Origin: Zoogloea sp041917255
Lineage (GTDB): Bacteria > Pseudomonadota > Gammaproteobacteria > Burkholderiales > Rhodocyclaceae
Reading direction: 5' to 3'
Length of the DNA stretch: 64,000 nucleotides
Assembly: GCA_041917255.1 (NCBI GenBank)
Contig: JAYRYA010000006.1
Location: 62,001-126,000, forward strand
The position numbers were made by a program, and so were the translations under genes. Under the pieces are notes generated by a model. It did no database searches, was not told where the DNA came from, and was given only the letters and a program-made list of their open reading frames with translations. Positions 19,272 to 27,800 of the stretch are shown here, piece by piece; the stretch's first letter is position 1, and every line of letters starts with the position of its first letter.

Positions 19272-20231
19272 TCACCCCATCGCCGTATCGAGAAACATCA
19301 TCACGGCAAAGCCCGCCATCAGCCCCAGGGTGGCGGATGTCTGGTGACCGTTGCGATGGGTTTCGGGGATCACCTCGTGGGACACCACGAAGATCATCGC
19401 CCCGGCCGCCAGCCCCAACCCGATGGGATAGGCCAGCGCGAGCCCACCGGCAATGCCCGCGCCAAACAGCGCGCCCAGCGGCTCCATCAGGCCCGACGCA
19501 CCGGCCATCAACACCGCCGGCCACGCGCGCACGCCCGCGGCGCGGAGCGCCATCACCACCGCCAACCCCTCGGGGATGTCCTGGATCGCGATGGCGCTGG
19601 TGAGGGGCAGGCCCACATTCATGTCGCCCTGGGCAAAGCTCACCCCGATGGCCATGCCTTCGGGCAGGTTGTGCAGGGTGATGGCCAGCACGAACAGCCA
19701 CACCTTGCCCACCCGGTCGCAGCCGGGGCCGCAAGGGCCGGTGCTTTCGTGCTCGTGGGGGGTAAAGCGGTCGAGGCCCAGCATCAGCAGCACGCCCAGG
19801 GCCATCCCGGCGGTCACCGTGAGCGCCCCCATCGCGCCGCTGCCGGTCATCTCCTTGGCGGCGGCAAGGCCGGGCAGGATGAGCGAGAAGGAGCTGGCGG
19901 CCAGCATCATCCCCGCCGCAAAGCCCAGCAGGCTGTCCTCGGCCCGGGCCGACAGCTTGCGCAAGGTGATGCCAGCCAGCGCGCCCAGCGCGGTGGCGCC
20001 AAAGCCGGCCAGCCCGCCCAGCATCGCCAGCCGCAGCGGCTCGCCCCCGCCGGCGATGCCATCGCGCACGCCGCTCGCCAGGAGCAGCAGCATCGCTGAC
20101 AGCGCAAGCACCAGCCCGCCAGTCATCCACGGATGCTGGCGGGCCTGGATTCGCCAGGCGTCACGCCAGGCGAGGCCGGCCATCTCGCCCCCCGGCAGGG
20201 CCAGGCCGGCGGCGCCGTTGTGTTCGTTCAT
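19272..20231 (-). CDS. ZIP family divalent metal transporter
   Basis: 319 residues and about eight membrane segments. The metal-binding motifs are HNLPEGMAIGVSFAQGD and QDIPEGLAVVMAL, followed by FVVSHEVIPETHRNGHQ; a His/Cys loop (PHEHESTGPCGPGC) lies between segments 3 and 4. ZIP proteins move zinc, iron or manganese toward the cytoplasm, though GufA-type members vary. GGGGAG precedes the ATG. It is the middle gene of a three-gene unit with the small His-rich membrane protein and the iron exporter, so the unit handles metal traffic both ways. Confidence 0.9.
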   Translation of the reverse strand: MNEHNGAAGLALPGGEMAGLAWRDAWRIQARQHPWMTGGLVLALSAMLLLLASGVRDGIAGGGEPLRLAMLGGLAGFGATALGALAGITLRKLSARAEDSLLGFAAGMMLAASSFSLILPGLAAAKEMTGSGAMGALTVTAGMALGVLLMLGLDRFTPHEHESTGPCGPGCDRVGKVWLFVLAITLHNLPEGMAIGVSFAQGDMNVGLPLTSAIAIQDIPEGLAVVMALRAAGVRAWPAVLMAGASGLMEPLGALFGAGIAGGLALAYPIGLGLAAGAMIFVVSHEVIPETHRNGHQTSATLGLMAGFAVMMFLDTAMG

Positions 20232-20255
20232 CGTGCTCCCCCGATCGCGGCTGAC

Positions 20256-20396
20256 TTAACCGATGAGGCTCCGGGCCATCTCGGCAAGCCACAAGGCCGC
20301 CCCGACGAGGACGACGCTGGTGCCGATCACGAAGCGGGCGCGGTGGTCATGGGCGTTGGCATGGGCAGCATGGCTGGCGTAGCGGATGGTTTTCAT
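20256..20396 (-). CDS. 46-residue His-rich single-pass membrane protein
   Basis: A short frame starting MKTIRYASHAAHANAHDHRAR, with four His in the first 18 residues, then one membrane segment (FVIGTSVVLVGAALWLAEMA) and a short tail. GAGGTG lies 7 bases upstream. It stops 24 bases before the ZIP gene, so it heads that operon. No family is recognised; a metal-sensing or transporter-partner role is only a guess from the His residues and the neighbours. Confidence 0.65.
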   Translation of the reverse strand: MKTIRYASHAAHANAHDHRARFVIGTSVVLVGAALWLAEMARSLIG

Positions 20397-20450
20397 GGCT
20401 TTCACCTCTTGTCGTGGTATGGCTGCATTCTTGCCGTAGCGCCCAATTAA

Positions 20451-20462
20451 GTCCAATTGCCA
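20451..20462 (-). promoter_or_regulatory. candidate promoter element of the metal-transport operon (shared 12-mer)
   Basis: Minus strand TGGCAATTGGAC, 55-66 bases upstream of the first gene; identical to the 12-mer before dps. With TTGGAC as -35, AAGAAT follows after 18 bases as a possible -10. Further CCAATT copies lie at 20442 and 20483. Confidence 0.4.
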
Positions 20463-20499
20463 ATATTCCTGCTGTCGATAGGGCCAATTGATCGCAGCG

Positions 20500-22005
20500 T
20501 CAGCCAAAGCGCACGCCCTGGGCCAGGGGCAGGCTGGCGGAGTAATTGATGGTGTTGGTGGCCCGGCGCATGTAGTTCCGCCACGCGTCCGAGCCCGCCT
20601 CGCGGCCGCCACCGGTCTCCTTCTCGCCACCAAACGCGCCGCCGATCTCGGCGCCGGACGGCCCGATGTTCACGTTGGCGATGCCGCAGTCGCTCCCCGC
20701 CGCAGCCAGAAACTGCTCCGCCTCGCGCAAGTCGGTGGTGAAGATCGACGACGCCAGCCCCTGGGGCACGCCGTTGTGGAGCGCGATGGCTTCGTCGAAG
20801 CCTCGGTAGCGCAGCGCGTAGAGGATCGGGCTGAAGGTCTCCCGGCGCACCAGCGCGGTCTGGGCCGGCATGTCCACCAGCGCCGGACGCACGTAACACC
20901 CCTCTGGGCAGCCGGGCACCGCAACCGTCTCGCCCCCGTCCACCCGCCCACCTTCGGCCCGGGCCTGAGCCAGCGCCACCCGATGGGCATCCAGTGCCAC
21001 CTCGTCGATGAGCGGACCGACAAGCACCGACGCATCCAGCGGATGCCCTACCCGCAGGCTCGCCAGCGCCGCCACCACCCGGGGCAGCAGGGTGGCAGCG
21101 ACGGATTCGTGCACGATCAGCCGGCGCAGCGTGGTGCAGCGCTGGCCCGCCGTGCCCGCCGCCGAGAAGACAATTGCCCGCAGCGCCAGCTCCATGTCGG
21201 CCGACGGGGTGACGATCATCCCGTTGTTGCCGCCCAGCTCGAGCAGGCAGCGTCCGAAGCGTGCCGCCACCCGCGGCGCCAGCGCCCGGCCCATGGCCGT
21301 CGAGCCGGTGGCCGACAGCAAGGCCACGTCCGGGTGATCGGCCAGCGCAAGGCCGGTGGCCGCCGGCCCCACCAGCACCTGACTGAGCCCCGGCGGCACA
21401 TCGCCCGCCTCGGCCATGGCATCCAGCAGCAGGCCCTGGCAGGCCAGCGCGGTGAGCGGCGTGCGCGACGACGGCTTCCAGATCACCGCGTCGCCGCACA
21501 CCAGTGCCAGGGTGGCGTTCCAGGCCCACACCGCAGCCGGAAAATTGAAGGCGGTGATGACCCCGCACACCCCCAGCGGGTGCCAGCTCTCCATCATCCG
21601 GTGGCCCGGCCGCTCGCTGGCGATGGTGAGCCCGTAAAGCTGGCGCGACAGCCCGACCGCAAAGTCGCACATGTCGATCATCTCCTGCACCTCGCCCAGC
21701 CCCTCGGTCACGATCTTGCCGCTCTCGATGCTCACCAGCCGCGCCAGCTGCGGCTTGTGGCGACGCAGCAGCCCCCCGAAGCAGCGCACCACCTCGCCCC
21801 GTCGGGGCGCCGGCACCTGCCGCCAGTGCGCAAAGGCCGCCCGCGCCCGGGCCACAGCGCCCGCCACGTCGTCCACCCGCATGGCCACTCCGATGCGGCT
21901 GCCATCGATGGGCGAACGCGCCGCCCAATCCCCCGCCGCTGGCGCCGGCTGCCCGAGGGCCCCGAAGATGGCGGCAACTTCCGATGAAAGCAGTGGTGCG
22001 CCCAT
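20500..22005 (-). CDS. amaB: ALDH7-type aldehyde dehydrogenase (L-piperidine-6-carboxylate / aminoadipate semialdehyde dehydrogenase)
   Basis: 501 residues. Catalytic Cys C290 in AAGTAGQRCTTLRR and general base E256 in CLLELGGNNG. The antiquitin (ALDH7) type is shown by ITAFNFPAAVWAWNATLALVCGD, IANVNIGPSGAEIGGAFGGEKETGGGREAGSDAWRNYMRR and the ending NTINYSASLPLAQGVRF. These enzymes oxidise alpha-aminoadipate semialdehyde (piperidine-6-carboxylate) with NAD in lysine breakdown. AAGGAG lies 6 bases upstream. It stands alone, divergent from ada, with no other lysine-pathway gene nearby. The gene symbol follows the pseudomonad usage. Confidence 0.88.
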   Translation of the reverse strand: MGAPLLSSEVAAIFGALGQPAPAAGDWAARSPIDGSRIGVAMRVDDVAGAVARARAAFAHWRQVPAPRRGEVVRCFGGLLRRHKPQLARLVSIESGKIVTEGLGEVQEMIDMCDFAVGLSRQLYGLTIASERPGHRMMESWHPLGVCGVITAFNFPAAVWAWNATLALVCGDAVIWKPSSRTPLTALACQGLLLDAMAEAGDVPPGLSQVLVGPAATGLALADHPDVALLSATGSTAMGRALAPRVAARFGRCLLELGGNNGMIVTPSADMELALRAIVFSAAGTAGQRCTTLRRLIVHESVAATLLPRVVAALASLRVGHPLDASVLVGPLIDEVALDAHRVALAQARAEGGRVDGGETVAVPGCPEGCYVRPALVDMPAQTALVRRETFSPILYALRYRGFDEAIALHNGVPQGLASSIFTTDLREAEQFLAAAGSDCGIANVNIGPSGAEIGGAFGGEKETGGGREAGSDAWRNYMRRATNTINYSASLPLAQGVRFG

Positions 22006-22151
22006 GGCTGGCTCCTTGTCCGGCGGTCATGACCGTTGGACACACCACCCGCCGCAACAATCCGCAGCCCGCGTGAATTCCATCGCAAGATGCGGAGTGC
22101 GGACGCCGCCAAGCCGGTCTACAGTTCGAGCACCCTCGCCGGAGCCCCGCC

Positions 22152-23216
22152 ATGAAACCCGCCCCCGCCAGCCCGATCACCGCCGACCCGCGCTGGGCCT
22201 GCGTCCTCGCCCGCGACCCTGCCGCCGACGGCAGCTTCTTCTACGCCGTGAGCACCACCGGCGTGTTCTGCCGCCCGAGCTGCGGCGCCCGCTCGCCCCG
22301 GCCGGAGCATGTGCGCTTCTACCCCACCGCGGCGGATGCCGAAGCCGCCGGCTACCGCCCCTGCAAGCGCTGCCGGCCCGATGCACCACCGCTGGCCGAA
22401 CGCCACGCCGCCCTCGTCGCCGAGCTTGGCCGGCGCATCGACGCCGCCGACACCCCGCCCAGACTCGCCGATCTGGCCGACGCCGCCGGTCTTACCCCGG
22501 CACACCTGCAGCGCGTCTTCAAGGCCGTCACCGGGCTCAGCCCCCGAGCGTGGTTCGACGCCAGCCGGGCCCGCCGCCTGCAGGCCGGGCTGGCCGACAG
22601 CCCCCGCATCACCGACGCCCTGCTGGGCGCCGGCTACCCCGCCGCCAGCCGCTTCTACACCCAGTCCGACGCCGTGCTCGGCATGACACCCGGCACCTGG
22701 CGCAAGGGCGGTGCCGGCACCGACATCCGCTTTGCAGTGGGCCAGTGCAGCCTCGGCGCGATCCTCGTCGCCGCCACGCCCCGCGGCCTGTGCGCCATCG
22801 CCCTGGGCGACGACCCGGTGCAACTGGTGGCCGATCTGGAAGCGCGCTTCCCCCGGGCCCGGCTGATCCCCGGCGACGCCGATTTCGAGCAGTGGATGGC
22901 CCAGGTGATCGGCTTCGTCGAAAGCCCCCGCCGCGGCCTCGACCTGCCGCTCGATCTTGCCGGCACCGCCTTCCAACTGCGCGTGTGGCAGGCCCTCCGC
23001 GCGATCCCGCCGGGCAGCACCCTCAGCTACACCCAGCTCGCCGAGCGCCTGGGCCTGCCCAAGGCCGTGCGCGCGGTGGCCGGCGCCTGCGCCGCCAACC
23101 CGGTGGCGGTCGCCATCCCCTGCCACCGGGTGGTGAGGGTGGGCGGCGCCCTCGCCGGCTACCGCTGGGGCATCGAGCGCAAACGCAGCCTTCTCGACCG
23201 GGAAGCCAAATCATGA
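22152..23216 (+). CDS. ada: Ada: alkylation-response activator / O6-methylguanine-DNA methyltransferase
   Basis: 354 residues with the full four-part Ada plan. Zinc-site cysteines C40, C44, C71 and C74 match E. coli C38, C42, C69 and C72; an AraC-type helix-turn-helix follows (LADLADAAGLTPAHLQRVFKAVTGLSPRAW), then the methyltransferase with acceptor C324 in AIPCHRV. Methyl transfer to the N-terminal Cys turns Ada into an activator of its own operon. The stop overlaps the alkB start (ATGA), and alkA follows, so this is a complete adaptive-response operon. Confidence 0.96.
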   Translation: MKPAPASPITADPRWACVLARDPAADGSFFYAVSTTGVFCRPSCGARSPRPEHVRFYPTAADAEAAGYRPCKRCRPDAPPLAERHAALVAELGRRIDAADTPPRLADLADAAGLTPAHLQRVFKAVTGLSPRAWFDASRARRLQAGLADSPRITDALLGAGYPAASRFYTQSDAVLGMTPGTWRKGGAGTDIRFAVGQCSLGAILVAATPRGLCAIALGDDPVQLVADLEARFPRARLIPGDADFEQWMAQVIGFVESPRRGLDLPLDLAGTAFQLRVWQALRAIPPGSTLSYTQLAERLGLPKAVRAVAGACAANPVAVAIPCHRVVRVGGALAGYRWGIERKRSLLDREAKS

Positions 23217-23926
23217 GCACCGACCGGCCACCGACAGGCGCTCGCGCAGCAGCCCGCCAGGGCGAAGGCGCGCCTGCAACCACCGCCAGCCTCTTCGACG
23301 ACCTCGCCGCGCCTGCCGACATCCCCATCGACCCGGGCGCGGTACTCCTGCCCGGCTTTGCGCTGGCCGACGCCCCGGCGCTCCTCGCCGCCATCGACGC
23401 CATCGCTGCCGCCGCGCCCTTCCGCCACATGGTCACGCCGGGCGGATTCCCCATGTCGGTGGGCACCACCAGTTGTGGCTTGCTCGGCTGGATCACCGAC
23501 CGCCGCGGCTACCGCTACGCCAGCGCCGATCCGCAGACGAACCGCCCCTGGCCCGCGATGCCGCCGCTCCTGCAACGCCTCGCCACCGACGCCGCAGCCC
23601 ACGCCGGCTTTGCCAACTTCACACCGGACGCCTGCCTCATCAATCGCTACGCCCCCGGCGCGAAGATGGCACTGCATCAGGACAAGGACGAGCGGGACTT
23701 CACCCAGCCCATCGTGTCCGTCTCCCTTGGGCTGCCGGCCAACTTTCTGTGGGGCGGCAACGCCCGCGGCGACAAGGCCCGGCGCATCCCGCTCCAGCAC
23801 GGCGACGTGATCGTGTGGGGTGGGCCGACGCGGCTGCGCTTCCACGGTATCGCGCCGCTGAAGGATGGCGCACATCCCGCCACCGGCGCGTGCCGGTTCA
23901 ACCTCACCTTCCGCAAGGCCGGCTGA
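23213..23926 (+). CDS. alkB: AlkB Fe(II)/2-oxoglutarate-dependent DNA dealkylase
   Basis: 237 residues. Iron ligands H155 and D157 (HQDKDE) and H211 (RLRFHGI); 2-oxoglutarate-binding Arg in CRFNLTFRK. Other marks are CGLLGWITDRRGYRY, INRYAPGAKMALHQDKDE and SVSLGLPANFLWGG. It removes methyl groups from 1-methyladenine and 3-methylcytosine by oxidation. Its ATG overlaps the ada stop, giving translational coupling; alkA starts 6 bases after its stop. Confidence 0.95.
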   Translation: MSTDRPPTGARAAARQGEGAPATTASLFDDLAAPADIPIDPGAVLLPGFALADAPALLAAIDAIAAAAPFRHMVTPGGFPMSVGTTSCGLLGWITDRRGYRYASADPQTNRPWPAMPPLLQRLATDAAAHAGFANFTPDACLINRYAPGAKMALHQDKDERDFTQPIVSVSLGLPANFLWGGNARGDKARRIPLQHGDVIVWGGPTRLRFHGIAPLKDGAHPATGACRFNLTFRKAG

Positions 23927-23932
23927 GGCGCC

Positions 23933-24802
23933 ATGCTCCTGCCCGCCGACTTCCGCCCCGCTGATTTCCTCGCCTTCCACGGCCGCGACACCCGGCAGGT
24001 GGCCGAAAGGGTCACCGGCCGCTGCATCGAAAAGGGCATGCTGTGGCGCGGACGACCAGCCCGCCTCACGCTCGATCTGAACCCAGGCGAGGCTCAGGTT
24101 CGGCTCGAGGTCGACGGCCCCGCCCCCGAGCCCATGGAGGTCACCACCCTCGCCCGCCACCTGCTCGGCCTCGATCAACCCGTCGCCCTGCTTGCTGCCG
24201 CCCACCGGGATCACCCTCAGCTCGGCCCCCTCCTCGCCCGCCTACACGGCCTGCGCGTGCCCCAGGCCGCAACACCCTTCGAAGCCCTCAGCTGGGCGAT
24301 CACCGGCCAGCAGATCAGCGTCGCCGCCGCAGTGAGCATCCGACGCCGGCTGATCGAGACGACCAACAACGCTGGCGGCACGCGCCACAGCAGCGGCATC
24401 GCCTGCTACCCCGACGCCGCCACCCTCGCCCGCCTCGACGAACCCGCCCTCCGCGCCGCTGGCTACTCCACCACCAAGGCCGCCACCCTTCTCGACGTTG
24501 CCCGCCGCGCCGCCGACGGGCGCCTGCCGCTCGGCCACTGGCTGCACGCCCGCACCCCGGCCGCCGAGATCCACGCCACCCTCGCCCAACTGCGCGGTAT
24601 TGGCCCGTGGACCATCGACTACACCCTGCTCCGCGGCTTCGCCCAGATGGACGGTTCCCTCCACGGTGACGTGGCAGTCCGGCGCAAACTCCAGGCCCTC
24701 CTCGGCCACGACACGCCGCCCACCCCCAAGGAAACCCAGGCCTGGCTCGCCCAGTTCGCCCCCTGGCGGGCGCTGGTGGCGGCTCATCTCTGGGCGAGCT
24801 GA
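23933..24802 (+). CDS. alkA: AlkA-type DNA-3-methyladenine glycosylase
   Basis: 289 residues. Helix-hairpin-helix LRGIGPWTIDYTLLRGF followed by catalytic D246 in HGDVAVRRKLQ, and ITGQQISVAAAVSIRRRLI earlier. It cuts alkylated purines from DNA and starts base-excision repair. Third gene of the ada-alkB-alkA operon. It has an insert of about 15 residues (NNAGGTRHSSGIACYPD) usual for AlkA homologues in betaproteobacteria. Confidence 0.93.
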   Translation: MLLPADFRPADFLAFHGRDTRQVAERVTGRCIEKGMLWRGRPARLTLDLNPGEAQVRLEVDGPAPEPMEVTTLARHLLGLDQPVALLAAAHRDHPQLGPLLARLHGLRVPQAATPFEALSWAITGQQISVAAAVSIRRRLIETTNNAGGTRHSSGIACYPDAATLARLDEPALRAAGYSTTKAATLLDVARRAADGRLPLGHWLHARTPAAEIHATLAQLRGIGPWTIDYTLLRGFAQMDGSLHGDVAVRRKLQALLGHDTPPTPKETQAWLAQFAPWRALVAAHLWAS

Positions 24803-24895
24803 AAGGCGCATCACGAGGATCGGACTTCGGAGGGCGTCGCAGGAGCGACGGCTCACGTTCCCGCCGCGGAATGGGGCGCCTTCGCGGCGCAGGGC

Positions 24896-27800
24896 CTACT
24901 TGAACGACAGCGAAAACACAGCGTCCAGCGCATTCTCGCTGCCGGCGCGGCCCACGACCGCGATGCGGCGGGTGAGCTGGTAGGTGAGCTTCACAATGCT
25001 CGAGGTGCCCGAGATGCTCTGCTCGAAGGAGAGCATGGCCTGGGCAGAGAGCCGCTTGCCGATGGTGATGACCTGCCCGGGCACGCTGTCGATGTTGCTC
25101 GATGAGGCGCTGGACGCCGTGCCGGTGACGCTGCCAGTGGCGACGCTGCTGGTCTGCACCCGGCTGCGACCATCGACGCTTGAGCCGAACGAGATTTCGT
25201 CGAAGCCCAAGGCGCGCGCAAGGCTGGCGGACATGCCCGAGCCGCTGTCGCCCAACAAGGCCTGGGCGGCAGGAAGCAGCAGGGCCATCTCGCCGCCGGA
25301 GCCTTGATCAGGCGGGCGACCGAGGACGATCCAGCCGAGCTTCTCCGGGTCGGGCACGTTGGGCTCGGACACCAGTCGCACGATGGGCCGGCGGGCGGTG
25401 CCGGTGATCCCCACGCCGGCCTCGACAGTGAGGCCCTTGCGCAGCGCCACCACGTTGAGGCCGGGATTGGCCACCGGACCATTGAAGGTGATGATGCCTC
25501 TGTCGATGCTGAGCTTCTGGCCGTAGCCTTCATACACCCCGCCAACGGTGGTGATGATGCCGGTGGCAGCGAGGGGGCGGCCGGGGCCGGAGGTGAGCCG
25601 AAGGTCGCCGGCAAGCCGGGTGTCGAGGCCCAGCGCACGCACGTAGAGGGCGTCGCCCAGGCCAACGGCCAGATCGACCGACATGCTGAAGGGGCTGGCC
25701 GCAGGCTTGGTGCCCCGCGCGGGGTCGAGCACCACCACATCGTCGCCCAGGCTGGGTGGCGGGGTACGGGAGAGTTCGACAAACCCGGCGTCCGCGGCGA
25801 GGCGCCCCTTGAGGTGCGCCGAATTCCAGCCGGTGATGAGCTCGCCATCGCCGCTCAGGACCAACCATTGATCCACCCGCTGAAGGAGCGGCAGGCGGTC
25901 GGCGCGGAAGTCGAAATGGCCTTCGCCGGTGGACAGCTGCACCAGCCCCTTGGCCTTGAGGGTGCCGGGCGTGGCGGTGAGCCGGGCCACGCCGATGCGC
26001 CCTTCGCGGGGTTTGACGCGATTGGGCGAAACAAAGCTGAATTCCTCGAGATTGAGCCGGTCGCGGTTGAAGTCGGCGACAAGCGTGCCGCCGGAGAGGT
26101 GCAAGCCCTGGTCGGCCATCACGAAGGAGAGCGCGTCACCGCGGATGCGGCCGGCGGCTTCGGGGTTGGCCGGGGTACCGGCGAGGGAGAACTCGCCCTT
26201 CAGGCTGCCGTCGGTCTTGAGGTTCTGGTCGGCCAGCGGACCGGCCCAGGCAATCGAGGGGATGTCGAGCCGCGCGGAGCCCAGCAAGGGCGCGCCGGGC
26301 ACCAGCCGCACGGTGCCGTCGGCGGTGCGTTCCGCCAGCGCAGTGCCGGCGCCGGAGGCGCTGCCCAGCCGGCTGCCGTGGGCCGAAAAACCGAATGCGA
26401 TGCGGTTGGCCACCGCATTGACGGTGAGCTGGAGGTCATCCAGGCCAAGCTGCACGGGGGAATCGCCCTGCAACTCCAGATCGCCGCTCTGGCGGAAGAG
26501 GCGCACGAGACCATTCACCTGTTCGCCAATGTCCACGTTCCATTCGCCGCCGATCTGCAACGAGGTGCCGCGGGATTTCACCTGCCGGGTTGTCGGGTCG
26601 AGGATGACCCCGACCTGCAGACCGGTGACGCTGCCCCGAGCCACCAGGTGGCGGGCCTGCCAGCGGGTTTCATCGAGCCGGAAACGCCCGCCGGCCGAGC
26701 CCCGGAAATCAGCTGCGCCCAGCTCGACGGTGTCGGCCGACAGCAGCAGCGGCGCCGGGGCGGTGAGCGTCATGCCGTAGTCACCGCGCAGTTGCAGGCT
26801 GTCGAGCCGGCCCTGCCAGCGGGGGCCGTCGGCCAGCGCGCCGGAGAGGCCGACCACGAGGGATGCCGGGCCGTTTCCGTAGGCCTCGAGCCGGGCGGTG
26901 TTGGCTGCGCGGGTGCCGTCGAAGACAAGGCTGGCCCTGCGCAGCAAGGTGTTGCCCGGGGTGCCATCCTTGTTTGGCGTGCGCAGGCCGGCCATCGACA
27001 GGGACACGGCGATACTGCCGTTCTTGCCTTCGGCGATGCGCCCCTGGCCGTTGGCGGCGTCGATGCGGATGTCGCCCAGCGCAAGCTGCTCGGCGGCAAG
27101 GTCGAAATCCCCCGCCGGGTGCTCGATGCTGCCCCGGAGCACACCGGCCAGGCGCAGCTTGCCCCCCAGGCCGTGACCAAGGGCGGCAAGGGCAGGCGCG
27201 TCGAGGTTCAGGTCGAGGGCGTCGCCGGGCTTGCCGTAGCGGCCTTTGGCGACGAGGCGGTTGCCGGCCAGGGTGAGGCCGACATCGGCATCGACGAGGC
27301 GCGCACCGTCCACCACCACCATGCCACGACCGGCCAGGGGCTTGGCGTCGAGCGTGCTGGGGGCGAGGTCGAAATCGAGCCGTGCGGCAAGTCGGGGCGA
27401 ACGCGTGCCCTTGAGGGTGAAGCGGGTGTTGAGGTTGGCGGTGGGCGCGGTGGTCACAAACGCGCGGGGGTTGAAGCGGTCGAGCCGGCCCGCGGCCTCG
27501 AAGCCGCCCGCGGCATCGAGTGCCAGCTTGCCGGCGGCTTCCAGCCGGGCTGCCCGCGCGGTGGCGACGAGCTTTTCGATGCGGACGAGACCGGCGGCAT
27601 GGCGGGCGTCGAGGCGCAGGCTGAGCTGCGGATCGCGCAGGTCGGCGCGGACGGTCTGCACCTCGGCGTCGGCGGTGGCGTCGATGCGCCCGGCGATGCG
27701 GGTGGTCACCGCGCGCTTGTGGAGCATGCGGGCGTCGAGATTGCTGATGCGCAGCTCGGCGTCCACCTTGCCGAAACCGGCGGCGGGCTGGGTGTCCGTA

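Noticed and set aside
22006..22151. An Ada box in the amaB/ada divergent region
   Set aside because: No clear match to the known AAAGCGCA-type element; control by methylated Ada is likely but no site can be pointed to.
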